DNA of 64,000 nt from NCBI GenBank assembly GCA_907164885.2, contig OU015490.1, positions 16,582,047 to 16,646,046 on the forward strand, in the 5' to 3' direction. Within the stretch, counting starts at the first letter, position 1, and each line of letters starts with the position of its first letter. The stretch comes from Dolomedes plantarius (lineage: Eukaryota; Arthropoda; Arachnida; Araneae; Dolomedidae). Below the pieces are notes generated by a model. That model did not search any database, was not told the origin of the DNA, and saw only the letters and a program-made list of their open reading frames with translations. This document shows positions 45,250 through 57,017 of this stretch, piece by piece. The translations under genes were made by a program, and so were the position numbers.

Positions 45250-45765
45250 CTTCTCTGTAACCATTACGAAAGCAAAAATTCGTCCGGTTTTAACATCGGA
45301 TACATCGCAATTACGCCGAGCGATAACGTTATCATTTAACAAATTTCTCCCAACACGTGTGGTTAGTTAGTCGGCAGGGGGGAGTTGGGGGGGGGGGAAG
45401 AAGAAGTTGGAAAACGAACATGGTGCGGGAAGCTGTCGGCTATCAGATAGAAATCGTCGATTTATCTCGCGTCGTTTCGGGGGCCTGCGTCGAGATGGCC
45501 CGGTAAAAAGTGCACAGCAAAAACAATCGCCATAATGAGTCATAAATCAAGGTAATTAAGTTGTTATCAATCACGGACTCTGGGAGGAAAGAGCGTATCC
45601 AGAGTGAGTCATTAGGGTCCTCAGCGACGCAAAACAAGAGATAAAATATTTAAGTCCGCGACCTTGAACGGAAACTTCCATGCGAACTCCCCAGGCGTGT
45701 GTCGGAAGTGCAGAGGTGACTTGTCACAGGGAACTGTACTAAAGCGCCCCTGTATAGTAAGAAAA
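45250..45765. other. GC-richer single-copy island, enhancer-like motifs
   Basis: Repeat-free and GC-richer than its flanks. Between 45517 and 45578 it packs AACAATCG (Sox-like core), CCATAATGAG, CATAAATCA, GGTAATTAAG and TTATCAATCACGG, the sort of cluster seen in developmental enhancers. GATAACGTTATC at 45321 is a palindrome. A 64-codon minus frame has no domain. Function is inferred from composition and motifs only. Confidence 0.4.
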
Positions 45766-46200
<435 letters not shown>

Positions 46201-46206
46201 TACACT

Positions 46207-46396
46207 CACACTGTCGATTTCGGTTAATCGGACCACACTGGGACGCGATCACTTTGGTTCTAATAACCAGCTGGTTCGATTAAACGAACATGCCCTATTA
46301 GGCTTATGCAATAGGATTTGTATCGGTTCTTTAGGATTCGGTCCGAATAAGCGGCTGGTCTGATTAACCGGTGGTCCAATTGACCGGATTCGACTG
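46207..46396. mobile_element. pogo/Tigger-type MITE
   Basis: About 190 bp. The right end, reverse-complemented, reads CAGTCGAATCCGGTCAATTG, and the left end is a weaker version (CTGTCGATTTCGGTTAATCG). TA follows the right end. It shares GGACCACCGGTTAAT-type phrases with 14028-14129, and it again lies between TA tracts. Confidence 0.75.
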
Positions 46397-46397
46397 T

Positions 46398-46399
<2 letters not shown>

Positions 46400-46466
<67 letters not shown>
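46400..46466. repeat. (CATA)n and (TA)n microsatellite
   Basis: CATACATACATA then pure TA. Confidence 0.95.
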
Positions 46467-46467
<1 letters not shown>

Positions 46468-47829
46468 CCACATACGAAGAAAATTCAGTGATTATATGAT
46501 CATAGTATAATCACATATGGTGAAAATTCAATGCGTCCGCTTCCTTTATATCTTATCTCTAATTATTTTCAGAGTATTAGTAATTGATTCTATAGTAATT
46601 CGGTATTTTAATTGATTCTACAGTTAGAGGGTATTAGTAATTGATTCATTGAGGCGGTATGAAAGGATCATTTCAATATACTTTTAAAATCTTTGTTTTT
46701 GAGCGCTGCTGATCAATACATTGGCTGGATCCACCCGAAAACTGTAACTGATTAATTGCAGGATCCTACACGGTTTTATCTACAATTGCTTCCCGGGGGT
46801 CTTGTTGCAGGCCTTTCCTGAAAACTTTTAAATTTTGATTTCGACAAAGTTTTCGGGAGTATTTCCAACTGCAATATTCATTAAGGAAATTTAAGGTACA
46901 TTATTTATAAAGGTTTCAATTTATAGAGGCTGTGCATAAACGATAGGGTGAATTTGACTCGTGTGATTGGTTACTTTTCGTCAACTGTAAGATTTCTGCC
47001 ATGTTGTTTTTTTAAATTATACAAAAAATACCAATTTTTATCTGGTTTTAAAACTTACCAATTGACTTGTTTGATCGTAGTTAGGAATCATCCAATACAC
47101 AAAAAGAAGTATTTTCTTTAATTTTGAAAAGACGTGAGATTTATTGTTGATTATAATATTATTAATATAAGTGATAACTACAAGTTTTTTTAGAACTTCT
47201 CAAATTGAAACCATTATTTTACCTACGATTCTACATACATCTGCGTTTAGACCTTATAAGCATATTCATTGCAGCAATGGCCAGCATTTCGGAGATTCTA
47301 TAGAAAAGATTGAGTCTTCTCTTAAATCTCATCTGCAAGTTATCGAAGTTCTGAGTTTGTTTTCTTTACTTCTCAAAATAATCAGGAATTATTAATTATA
47401 ATACTTGAATTAGAAATAGCTGGAAGGCATTGAAATATCTTATTGAATTATCTAATATTTAACCTGTATTCTTGGACAGTATTGAAATTTGCCTCTAGTA
47501 ACTTATCTATAGTATTCATCTCAGACCGTTATCGGCATTGTTCCCTATAATTCTTATAGTTCCGAATAATATGACCAATATTTATGTAAATTGCTTTAAT
47601 GCAGAGTAGTAAAATACGTAGCTCTAAAAAAGGTGGAAATCTCAACAATGACAAGTTACAGTTATACAAAATACATAACTGTAAAAAATAAGGAAATATT
47701 AATGATAATTTACAGCAATTTATTTAGTTTTCTCGCAACTTTTCTGCTCTGAATATCATTATCACTTCCCTCCATTTATATATTTAAGCTAAATTCTATT
47801 AGATTCTTACAAGGTAGCCAAAATATAGG
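46467..47829. other. AT-rich non-coding sequence
   Basis: No gene. Phrases around TTAGTAATTGATTC repeat at 46578 and 46629. Otherwise anonymous. Confidence 0.3.
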
Positions 47830-48510
47830 TAGTTTCACTCGTAGATTGTTTCTATTTTTTGTTTTCATTTTCTTTGAAAAGTGTTGCAACTTCGCACGTA
47901 TCAATTTGATGATTGAAAAGTTGTGTTTCAAAAATTAAAATTTGTAGTTTCACTTGTAGACTGTTTTTATTTTTGGCATCAGTTTCTTTGAAAAGTGTTG
48001 TATCCTCACAAATATCAGTTTGATACTTGAAAAGTTGTGTGTTTCGAAAGTCCAAATTCGTATGTTCATTTACAGATTGTTTCTATTTTTTGTTCTCGGT
48101 TTCTAAGAAAAGTGTTGTATCCTCAAACGTATCAGTTTGATGTCTGAAAAGTTGTGTTTCAAAAGTCCAAATTTGTAGTTTCGCTTGTAGATTGTTTCTA
48201 TTTTTTGTTCTCAGTTTCATAAAAAATATGGTGTGTCCTCGCAAATATCAGTTTGACACTTGAAAAGGTGTGTGTTTTGAAAGTCCAAATTCGTATGTTC
48301 ATTTACAGATTGTTTCTATTTTTTGTTCTCGGTTTCTAAGAAAAGTGTTGTATCCTCAAACGTATCAGTTTGATGTCTGAAAACTTGTGTTTCAAAAGTC
48401 AAAATTTGTAGTTTTACTTGTAGATTGTTTCTATTTTTTTGTTCTCAGTTTCTTATGAATGTTGTATCCTCACAAATATCAGTTTGATACTTGAAAAGTT
48501 GTGTGTTTAA
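47830..48510 (+). repeat. Tandem array, about 116-bp unit, 6 copies, dimeric higher-order
   Basis: The unit holds GATTGTTTCTATTTTTTG, AAAAGTGTTGTATCCTC and TATCAGTTTGAT. Two forms alternate: one with TTTCACTTGTAG, one with GTATGTTCATTTACAG. The latter occurs at about 48059 and 48291, 232 bp apart, so the later part is built from two-monomer blocks. Confidence 0.9.
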
Positions 48511-48980
48511 TTCAATGGCTCAACGAGAGTCCACTGCTAAAGGATAATTTAGACATTTAGAGAAATACGTTCCATTTTCTAAGCACATTTAATGTTCCAA
48601 AAATTTTGCAAATATTTTCTCTTTAGATTTCTTTTTCAACTCCCATAAGGGTAAGGACTTACAGCGTGATTGCGCTACTGTTTTCATCCAAACTACATTG
48701 GTAAAATTTCCTTCTTACATGGGTCGTACCCATATAGAAAACCTATAGCAAATACAATATTTTGACCCCAATATTGCGGTTTTACATATGACATCTTAAT
48801 ATAAAAATCAGTAAGTTCCATTGATTTTTTACAGTTTTACAACAATCTAAACTAAATTATTTTGTCTCCAGAGATAGAAGTAATGAAAAATTAATTGTTA
48901 TCGGAATTTCAAAAGACTAAAACTTAACTAACTATCCTGACTCAACTGGTACTTTGAGAAGAAAAAAAATTTTTGTTTTG
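48511..48980. other. AT-rich non-coding sequence
   Basis: Nothing recognised. Confidence 0.3.
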
Positions 48981-48984
48981 TTCA

Positions 48985-49320
48985 GGGTTAAGTATAGGCA
49001 TTCATATAACCAGTATTTTATCTTTAATTTTACGGATTTTTTTCCAAGTATAGGCATTCATAACCAGTATTGCATCGTTAATTTTACAGTTTTTTCCAAG
49101 TATAGGCATTTATAACCAGTATTTCATCGTTAATTTTACGGTTTTTTCCAAGTATAGGCATTCATAACCAGTATTTCATCTTTAATTTCCAGCTTTTTTT
49201 CCAAGTATAAGCATTCATAACCAGTATTTCATCGTTAATTTTATGGGTTTTTTTTCCAAGTGTGTTTTTTTCCCAAGCATTTATATTACCAGTATTATAT
49301 TTTTAATTTTACGGCTTTTT
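48985..49320 (+). repeat. Tandem repeat, about 53-bp unit, 6 copies
   Basis: CAAGTATAGGCATTCATAAC and CAGTATTTCATCGTTAATTT recur at intervals of 52-57 bp. The last copy is decayed. Confidence 0.9.
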
Positions 49321-50345
49321 CTGGGCTTCAGAAAAATATAACTACATATTTTTCCCTGGGGACATCAAGCCGATTCGTCGAAGATGAAAAAATAAATAAC
49401 TGAAATATTGGATTCTCCGTACAGATGTTAAGTTGATGTAGAATTAAAGAGTTCCGTTAAAATCAAATTTTTGTTTCTTATAGAGAGTTTATTCACTTGT
49501 AGTTAATGACTAGTTTTAAGCTCGTAAAAGACATAAAAAAAGACTAAAACTCTCTTCCTCGTTTTGTTTTATGGTCCTAGTTTAAGGTGACTGCCCACGT
49601 TGAAAATTTCATTTTTTGACTATTTTGGTCAATTTTATTTTTTGCAAGAATCGTGTTATTCAATCTTTTCTCTTTCCAAAACAATTTTGATTTTCATTCT
49701 ACACAAATTACAAGCAGAGTTATAGCTATTTTAAAAAACATCGTCTGCTACAAAACTGAAGTGACGACAATTTTAAATGCGTTTTTTTTCAGAATTATGT
49801 TTTTTAGTACAAATTCTACCGTTATCCTGATATCTCACATAATAATGTATATAATTTGATAAAAATTTCAGGAAATGTTTTAGATGCTATTGTTAATGAA
49901 ATGACGTACAATAATTAATGTATTATAAATAGTTTTTTATTTGAAGATGTTTTTATAAGGAAAGGAATGATGAATCGCGGAAAATTTTCATATTGGAACA
50001 TAAAATTGCGTGTATTATTTTTGAATTTTAAAATTTCTCTTAGATTGTAGGTCATTTTGAAGATAACTGTATGAGAAGAAAATTAAAATATTAGCGTTAA
50101 AATTTTGCGCAGAGTGATAGACGTTTTTGCTAAATTTCATTAAAAATTACTTCAAATTGACCAATTTACAACAAAGTACGACATTTACAGGTAAGTTTTT
50201 GTTCCTTTTTTTTAATTTTTAAGTGCTATTTTACGCTAAAAGACAAAAAAATCCTATAAAGAAGGATTTCTTTAAAAAATTGGCTCCGAACGTTGGCAGT
50301 CATCTTAAATCCATCCCTAGATTACATTTTGCGAATACATAACGC
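49321..50345. other. AT-rich non-coding sequence
   Basis: No gene recognised. Confidence 0.3.
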
Positions 50346-50640
50346 AGACATATATGTAGATCTCTGCTTTAGCTCTACATTCAGAGCCCTGTAGAACTGT
50401 CGGCGGCAGCAGAGAGGTATGGCTGCTTTCCCCCGAGCCTTCGACGTGTGCCTTCAGCAGTGCGCCGGCGTATGGCGGGAGATCGGCCCGTCCCGGCAGG
50501 CATGTCCACCGGCGGTCACCCAGGTAGGCACCTGCCGTCAAACCGGCCGGCGGAACGTACGCGAGAAGCCGCTCCGATTTCCCGACCTAGCCCCGTCGTG
50601 CCGCGAAGTTCCGCCCGCACTACCTGCGGCAAATGATACA
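50346..50640. other. GC-rich island with CG dinucleotides
   Basis: A sharply bounded GC-rich block (about 50385-50635) between AT-rich DNA and a TA microsatellite. All three plus frames are largely open. CACCCAG|GTAGGC at about 50517-50528 looks like a splice donor, and CTACATTCAG at 50376-50385 is a possible acceptor. No translation matches a family I know. It could be an exon, a CpG-rich promoter or chance. Confidence 0.3.
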
Positions 50641-50641
50641 G

Positions 50642-50795
<154 letters not shown>

Positions 50796-50985
50796 AGTAC
50801 TGCTTTAACATATACACTGGTTCGTCATTTAGACGTATGCAGTATTTTACTGGATGACACTTTAAGAACATATATAATAGAGTGGGATTTACAATTCTTC
50901 TTCAGGGATCTCATGGCGGTAAATAAGGAAACATCTAAACTCTGTAGAGCTAGTTTCTTCATGGGATTCCCTCACCTCTTTTAAC
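50796..50985. other. Non-coding spacer
   Basis: Nothing recognised. Confidence 0.3.
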
Positions 50986-51660
50986 ATAAGTAATAATAAA
51001 ATATAAAATTTCTAGTAATAAAATATAAAATTCATAATAATAAAATATGAAATTTCTAAAATCTACATAAATGTAAAATCACTCCAACAAAATTACTATC
51101 GCGACTATTTCAGTAACACAGCATTTTAGTCAAACTTCCACATAAAATGTATAATATATCTAAGTTTTATATGAATTTTATTAAAAAAAAGTTATTTTAT
51201 GTTCATTAACATAAAAAAAAATCTTGTTAGATTATCAGATAAATGTGAAAAAAATTTATCGCTGTTAATATCCACAAATTTTTTTGACAATCTACAGTAA
51301 AATTATAAAATGGAGTACCATAAATCAATAGAGCTTAACAGCTGCGAAGAACAATAAAATTATGAAACAGAGTTTCTTACAAAGCAAAGCGATTTACTAC
51401 AAAACATGACTCTTAGCGCCTGTTCACATAGGAGTCCGTTGCGTTGCGTTAAGGAAAAGATGACGTTGAGACGAAAATAAATCTATCATAGGCCTCCAAA
51501 CGATTAACAATGAAATTTTTAACGCCTATGATTGGTTTATTTTCGTCTCAACGTCATCTTTTCCTTAACACTACGCAACGGACTCCTATGTGAACAGGCC
51601 CTTAAGCGTAAAATCATAAAGTAGAGCTCCTGAAATTTACGACAAAACACGGCGTTTCAC
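50986..51660 (+). repeat. Duplicated segment E, copy 1, carrying a Harbinger-like MITE
   Basis: Homologous to 53400-53830 in order: AAAATCACTCCAACAAAATTA, AACACAGCATTTTAGTCAAAC, TCTTGTTAGATTATCAGATA, AAATGGAGTACCATAAATCAA and GAAACAGAGTTTCTTA. Homology is interrupted only by the MITE at 51416-51601 and then resumes with AAATCATAAAGTAGAGCTC. Confidence 0.88.
51416..51601. mobile_element. Harbinger-like hairpin MITE, copy 2, TTA duplication
   Basis: 186 bp flanked by TTA on both sides (51413-51415 and 51602-51604). The ends are GCGCCTGTTCACATAGG and, reverse-complemented, GGGCCTGTTCACATAGG. Arms of about 65 bp are nearly self-complementary. The paralogous segment at 53.77 kb reads ACTCTTAAGC without the element, an empty site. 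A 3-bp TWA duplication and GGGCCTGTT ends fit the PIF/Harbinger superfamily. Confidence 0.92.
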
Positions 51661-52170
51661 ATAAGTTTAAATAAAAGTTAACGTTAAACGTAATTTTTCT
51701 TTTAAAGCTGCCTTTTGTTTCTAGTAAACTTAGTTTTAAAAATTAAACACAATTTTTTATCAAAAAAGCGGAAATAATTGTTTTGTATTAAACAAATTAT
51801 CAAACAAATTCCTACAAATTACCAAATTATCTGACGCGTGAGAAAGTGTTATTAATGGAAGCAGTCTGTTCTGTTACAATAATGAATAATTTGAAATAAC
51901 TGATAGCTGATGATAATAGATTATAAGGTTATTTGAATGAAAACTCAAAGATGGGAAATAAGATGTTTATAGCACCGAACACCAGAAAATTCCATCTAGG
52001 CATGGAAAGAAAATACTTTAAAGGTAGATGAAAATGGAAAAATTGTGAGACATTTTCAGAAAATGTTTAAAGGTATTATTTCAGGAAGCATAATAAATGT
52101 AATTCTGGCGTACTTTACTTGAGATTTGTCATAGAACACTTTTTTTATTGATTTAAAGAAAATAATTTTG
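51661..52170. other. AT-rich non-coding sequence
   Basis: Nothing recognised. Confidence 0.3.
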
Positions 52171-52640
52171 TGCAATGTAACATTAAAATTTAATACATTT
52201 TGAAAAAAAAGGTGATTTCACACGTCAAAATTCACTGTAAAATCACATTTATAACTAAGGATAATTTAAACGAGAACATATGAATGGCACCGACATAAAA
52301 CAGAAAAAAGAAAATTTCTAAGCAGTTTTCAGAACATGCTTAGTGAGATCGTTTTGGACAAGATTTTAAATATATTTTTGGCGTATTTCAGTTCGAATTT
52401 GGGTTAGAAAACTTTTCTCGTGATTTTAAAGATCATTACTTTTGGGAATGTACCCATGAAATTTATACAATTGGAAAACAGGTGATCTCGCAAGTTGAAA
52501 TTCACTGTAAAATCAAATTTATTAACGAAGTATAATTTAAACGAGAACATAAGAATGGCACCGACATAAAACGGAACAGTGAAAATTTCTGAGGCATGCT
52601 TACATAAATCTCACTGAACCGAGCTACATGAAAAAGTATT
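52171..52640 (+). repeat. Two-copy tandem repeat, about 270-bp unit
   Basis: AATTCACTGTAAAATCA, ATAATTTAAACGAGAACATA and GAATGGCACCGACATAAAAC occur at about 52230-52300 and again at 52500-52570. Confidence 0.85.
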
Positions 52641-52900
52641 TTATAAAGAGAGTAGAAACGAGACAAAGCTTGATACTCTCAAAATTCTATTTCAGACAGG
52701 ATATTAAATGTACTTTAGGCAACAAGATAAATATGAAGATTTTTTTCCTTTCTTACGATCATAGAAACAATTGTCATAATGTGTCAAATTCAAGCTTTCA
52801 AAGACATTTCATTGGAATGAAAAATTATGGAGAACTTTTGTGTTGATGGAGTGTAGATGCAACAAAATAGTGCGTGGATATGATAACACCTTTCCGTGGA
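52641..52900. other. AT-rich non-coding sequence
   Basis: Nothing recognised. A 72-codon frame at 52628 is AT-driven. Confidence 0.25.
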
Positions 52901-52904
52901 TTTT

Positions 52905-53420
52905 CATTCTACTTCAAAGCAATTAATAGAATTCTTATCTCCACTATTTTCAGTATCACAGCATTTTGATGAAACAACAGCATAAAATCTATAAAATTTC
53001 TAAAATTTTTATAAATATAAACTACGCTAATAAATGAAATCCTTATCAACTATATTTGGCATCACAGCATTTTGATGAAACATCAGTATAAAATCTATAA
53101 AATTTCTAAAATCACCCAATAAATGAAATTATTATCTAAACTGTTTTCGGTATCACAGCATTTTGATGAAACATTGGCATAAAATCTATTAAATTTCTAA
53201 AATCTACATAAATATAAAATCACCCAATAAATGAAATTATTATCTCGAATATTTTCGGTATCACAGCATTTTGATGAAACAACAGCATAAAATCTATTAA
53301 ATTTCTAAAATCTGTATAAATATAAAACCCCGCCAATAAAGGAAATCCTTATCTCGGCTATTTTCGGTACCACAGCATTTAGATTAAACATCAGCTTAAA
53401 ATATAGAATTTCTAAAATCT
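52905..53420 (+). repeat. Tandem repeat, 90-110-bp unit, about 5-6 copies
   Basis: TCACAGCATTTTGATGAAAC followed by CAGCATAAAATCTAT and AATTTCTAAAATCTA recurs at about 52966, 53063, 53154, 53262 and 53371. The same unit opens both copies of segment E. Confidence 0.88.
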
Positions 53421-53830
53421 ACATAAAATCACTCCAACAAAATTATTATCGCGACTATTTTCAGTAACACAGCATTTTAGTCAAACATCCACATAAAATG
53501 TATAATGCATCTAAGTTCTATATGAATTTTATGAAAATAATTTATTTTATGATCATTGACATAAAAAAAATCTTGTTAGATTATCAGATAAGTGTGAAAA
53601 AAAATTATCCCTTTTAATATCCCCAAAATTTTTTGACAATGTACAGTAAAATTATAAAATGGAGTACCATAAATCAATGGAGCTCAACAGTTGCGAAGAA
53701 TAATATAATTATGAAACAGAGTTTCTTAAGTTTGCTACAAACCAAAGCGATTAAAAAAAAAAAGCATAACTCTTAAGCTTAAAATCAGAAAGTAGAGCTC
53801 AAGAAATTTGCGACAAAACACTACGATTCA
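53400..53830 (+). repeat. Duplicated segment E, copy 2 (empty site)
   Basis: Paralogue of 50986-51660 lacking the MITE. The ACTCTTAAGC junction at about 53768-53777 is the pre-insertion state. Confidence 0.88.
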
Positions 53831-54149
53831 CAACAAAAAAATGTTGTTCAGGAGAGTAAAATTATGTAATAGAGCTTCTTTAAATTCACAACAGATCGGC
53901 ATATCAAGGACCCAGAACAATAAAATTATAAAAATGAGCTTTCAAAAATCCTTAGTAGAACATAACAATAACCTAAAGCTCTATTTTCTGATTACATTGT
54001 GTTCAGCAAATAATCCCGCAGATACAACATTGTTCCTGCTATTTATTGCCCACAATCTGAAAATTGCGAGAAAATCGGTGCAAGATAAATAAATGAAGCA
54101 AAAAATTTGGATGTAAGCCTTTAAAAGTAAACATTTTTGTGAATAAATT
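53831..54149. other. AT-rich non-coding sequence
   Basis: A 94-codon plus frame (53808-54092) has no recognisable domain and overlaps repeat sequence; not called. Confidence 0.25.
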
Positions 54150-54830
54150 TATGATAAGTGTCGAAATTTTCTCACTCGGTATTTGATAACCTTTTATGTA
54201 CAAGCTCTTGTAAAGTTCGTTTTGCGATGAATAAATAAATAAATAAATAAATAAAAAGAGTTCCTTTCCTTCATTATTGATTTTAACAATTATAAGTAAA
54301 GCAGTAAAATATGTATAATTTCCAGAGTCACAAAATATTTTAGAGTCAATATATCTTTTGTCCTCATACAACATCAGAATTACATAAATTTCTAAACGGA
54401 GATTTCATGTTGTAGACTAAAGCAAACTTTTGCTCGTGCATAATTTTCTCACTCGTGAATTAATAAACTTTTATGTACGAGCTCTTGTAACGTTTTGCGA
54501 TAAATTAGTTTTTTAAAAAAAGAAAGCGTTCCTTTCTTCATTATTTTAACAACTATAAGTAAAATAGTAAAATATTTATGTAACATTTCTAGAGCCAAGT
54601 AATATTTTAGAGTCAATACATCTTTTGTCCTCATACAGCTTCAGAATTACATAAATTTCTATACGGAAATTTCGTGTTGTAAACTACAGCAAACTTCTGC
54701 TCGCAATTTTCTCACTCGTGAATAGATAAACTTTTATGTACGGGCTCTCGTAACATTTTGCGATGATAAGTAAAATAAAATAATAAAAGCTACATTCATT
54801 CAATGGTTGATTTTAACAATTATATGTGAA
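54150..54830 (+). repeat. Tandem repeat, about 270-bp unit, 3 copies
   Basis: AATTTTCTCACTCG marks lie at about 54167, 54442 and 54706. Each is followed by CTTTTATGTAC(A/G)(A/G)GCTCT and later CAACTATAAGTAAA-type and CTTTTGTCCTCATACA phrases. An ATAA tetranucleotide run lies at 54231-54255. Confidence 0.88.
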
Positions 54831-55175
54831 ATAGTTATGTAAAGTTCAAATAGCCGCATAATAATTTATTGTCAATATAGATCGCTTCTCCATATAAAAG
54901 GAACATTTCATGCACATATATCTGACTGGTGACTACATGAATGCAAATTTCATGTATGTTTGTGTAGGGGGAAGATAATGCAAATTTTCCTTACTTCAGT
55001 TTTCCATAAAAACTATATACCCGAGCTTATACTATTAAATCCCGATTTCTTCAGGTTTCGCCTGTGGAGGTATTTCTTAAAAAGGTCAGTGAACATCCAA
55101 AACGTGTAGCTAGGCCTATGTGCACTGTGCTAAAGTGCTAATGTGCATGTGCATACTAAATTTAAAATTGCTTTC
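54831..55175. other. Non-coding sequence
   Basis: Nothing recognised. Confidence 0.3.
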
Positions 55176-55318
55176 TTAAATGGATATCCTCAGGGTAATT
55201 CCCTATGGATATCAAAAAAATTTATCAGTTCTGATAACAGGATATCCATGTTCATAAGAGGATATCATACTATCGAAATCGATAACATTTTTTATCCTAA
55301 ATGGATATCCGATATACT
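55176..55318. repeat. Cluster of GATATC palindromes at a transposon breakpoint
   Basis: GGATATCC at 55182, 55240 and 55303 and GGATATCA at 55207 and 55260, all within 130 bp. TAAATGGATATCC occurs at both edges (55178 and 55298). It directly abuts the broken 3' end of the Tc1-like transposase. Confidence 0.6.
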
Positions 55319-56223
55319 GTGGCAGCTGGGGATGGAATCTGGGTCAATCGTAGCGCAACCATGGACCACATGTTTTCTATCGGCGAAAGATCCGGAGAGC
55401 GAGGCGGCCAGGGAAGCAATTCAATCTGGCGATTGACGAAGAACCGTTGGACAATGCGTGCCACGTGTGGTCGCGCATTATCCTGTTGAAATATGGCTGT
55501 GGGCAAGCCCTGAAGGTAAGGAAGGACAACTGGCTCCAACACCTCGGAGATGTAGCGCTGGCTGTTTAAAGTACCGGCAATGCGTACTAGAGGTGTGCGA
55601 GAGTGATATCCAATACCGCCCCATACGATAATACCCGGTGCAGGACCAGTGTGGTGGTGCATAACGCAGCTGTTCAGCATCCTCTCTTCACGGTGTCTCC
55701 AGACTCGAATGCGACCACCGTGGTGTTGCAGACAGAAGCGTGACTCGTCAGTAAAGACAATTTCATTCCATTCTGCCGTCCACATCCTTCTGTCATCGCA
55801 CCATTGGCGGCGGAGACGTCTGTGGTTCTGCGTCAAGGGTAGACAAAGCAATGGACGTCTTGAGGACAGACCACTCTGCTGTGAACGGCGTCGAATGGTA
55901 CGCGCAAACACTGGATGATGCGTTACAGACTGCATGTGCTGTGATATGGTTCGTGATGTGACTGAGCGATCCGTCACTGCCATGTGCACAATTTGCCTGT
56001 CATCACGTGAAGTGGTGCGCTGAGGTGGATGCGATCGAACACTCCGGTCCGTCGTACCCTCCTGCATCCAACGATCACATATCCGCATTACAGTTGTTTG
56101 GTTTCTTCCAACACGACTACCGATTTCCCTGAAAGATAATCCACAATCTCGGTAGGCCACTATCCTTCCTCTGTCGAACTCGGATACTTGATCAAAAGAT
56201 GATCGCTGTTTTCGACGAGGCAT
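55297..56223 (-). pseudogene. Tc1-like transposase, 3' truncated, catalytic triad present
   Basis: I choose the Met at 56223 (MPRRKQRSSFDQVSEFDRG); the frame extends upstream, but the first 24 residues do not look like family sequence. The first helix-turn-helix (RIVAYRDCGLSFREIGSRVG), a second ending ARTIRRR, and the full DDE core are readable: FTDESRF (Asp159 from this start), QQDNARPH (Asp248) and SPIENMW (Glu283), with the standard 34-residue spacing. The homology ends after PAAT at about 55318; VYRISI and a stop come from foreign sequence. Roughly the last 50 residues and the left TIR are lost. The right TIR survives at 56456. Confidence 0.9.
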
Positions 56224-56456
56224 AATTGATCGTTTTTTTTTTAAAAACCACAAGAAAAACACAATTGCCGAACTTGAAATCGTCGAAATCTCCAAGCCTT
56301 AAATAGCGCTTTGAAGTGGCGCCACAGGCGCGCGTGATGTGCGTCTGCGCTGAAATTCTAATCATTTGCATATCTCACCTCCGCTAATGCATGTTGTAAA
56401 TTTCATGTTATTTGCATGTTTTCTTCAGGGTGTTGCATTTATAGTGGCCAGCAGTG
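55319..56456 (-). mobile_element. Tc1-like transposon, one end only
   Basis: The 5' terminus relative to the gene is at 56456, reading CACTGCTGGCCACTATAAAT on the minus strand, followed by TA (56457-56458). The opposite end is missing at the breakpoint near 55318. Confidence 0.85.
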
Positions 56457-56458
56457 TA

Positions 56459-57017
56459 TATGGCAGTCGTCATAATTTCTATTATAGTGTTATGTTTCTT
56501 CTTTTTAATATGCTCTAGGAAGCTTAATTTTTATAACTTTTTTTTTAATTATAAAATGAAAGAAAAATTATTTGCTTCTGATAAGATTCTGTTGTTCTTT
56601 AATATATTTGAAGGACTCTACAATAGAAAGCTGTTTATAGGAGGAAAATTTTATTTTCTCATAATATTAACAATAAACGCCAAGTTTGGCTCTAGAATAC
56701 GGTAAGAATTATTTAAAATAAAACTCCTGAATTGCATGGGAAAAGAATTACATGAAGCATTATTTAATTTAATAAACACCATAAATTTCTATAACGTAAT
56801 TGCATATTATCTCGAAATACCAACATTTTAATCCCTGAAAATGTTTTCAACATTCTCCAGAATTTAACCATGCTTATTTTAGTTTGTTATTTATTACAAA
56901 TCCACGTGTCAGAGGAATCCATCGAAAAGTAAACTATCCGCTGATATTTGAAAACGAAATGTTTTGAAAACCTTCTGTCCCTTTAGAAAAATGTCGACAC
57001 CAAAAGTTGAATAATCA
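56459..57017. other. AT-rich non-coding sequence
   Basis: Nothing recognised. An 83-codon frame at 56454 is compositionally AT-driven. Confidence 0.25.
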
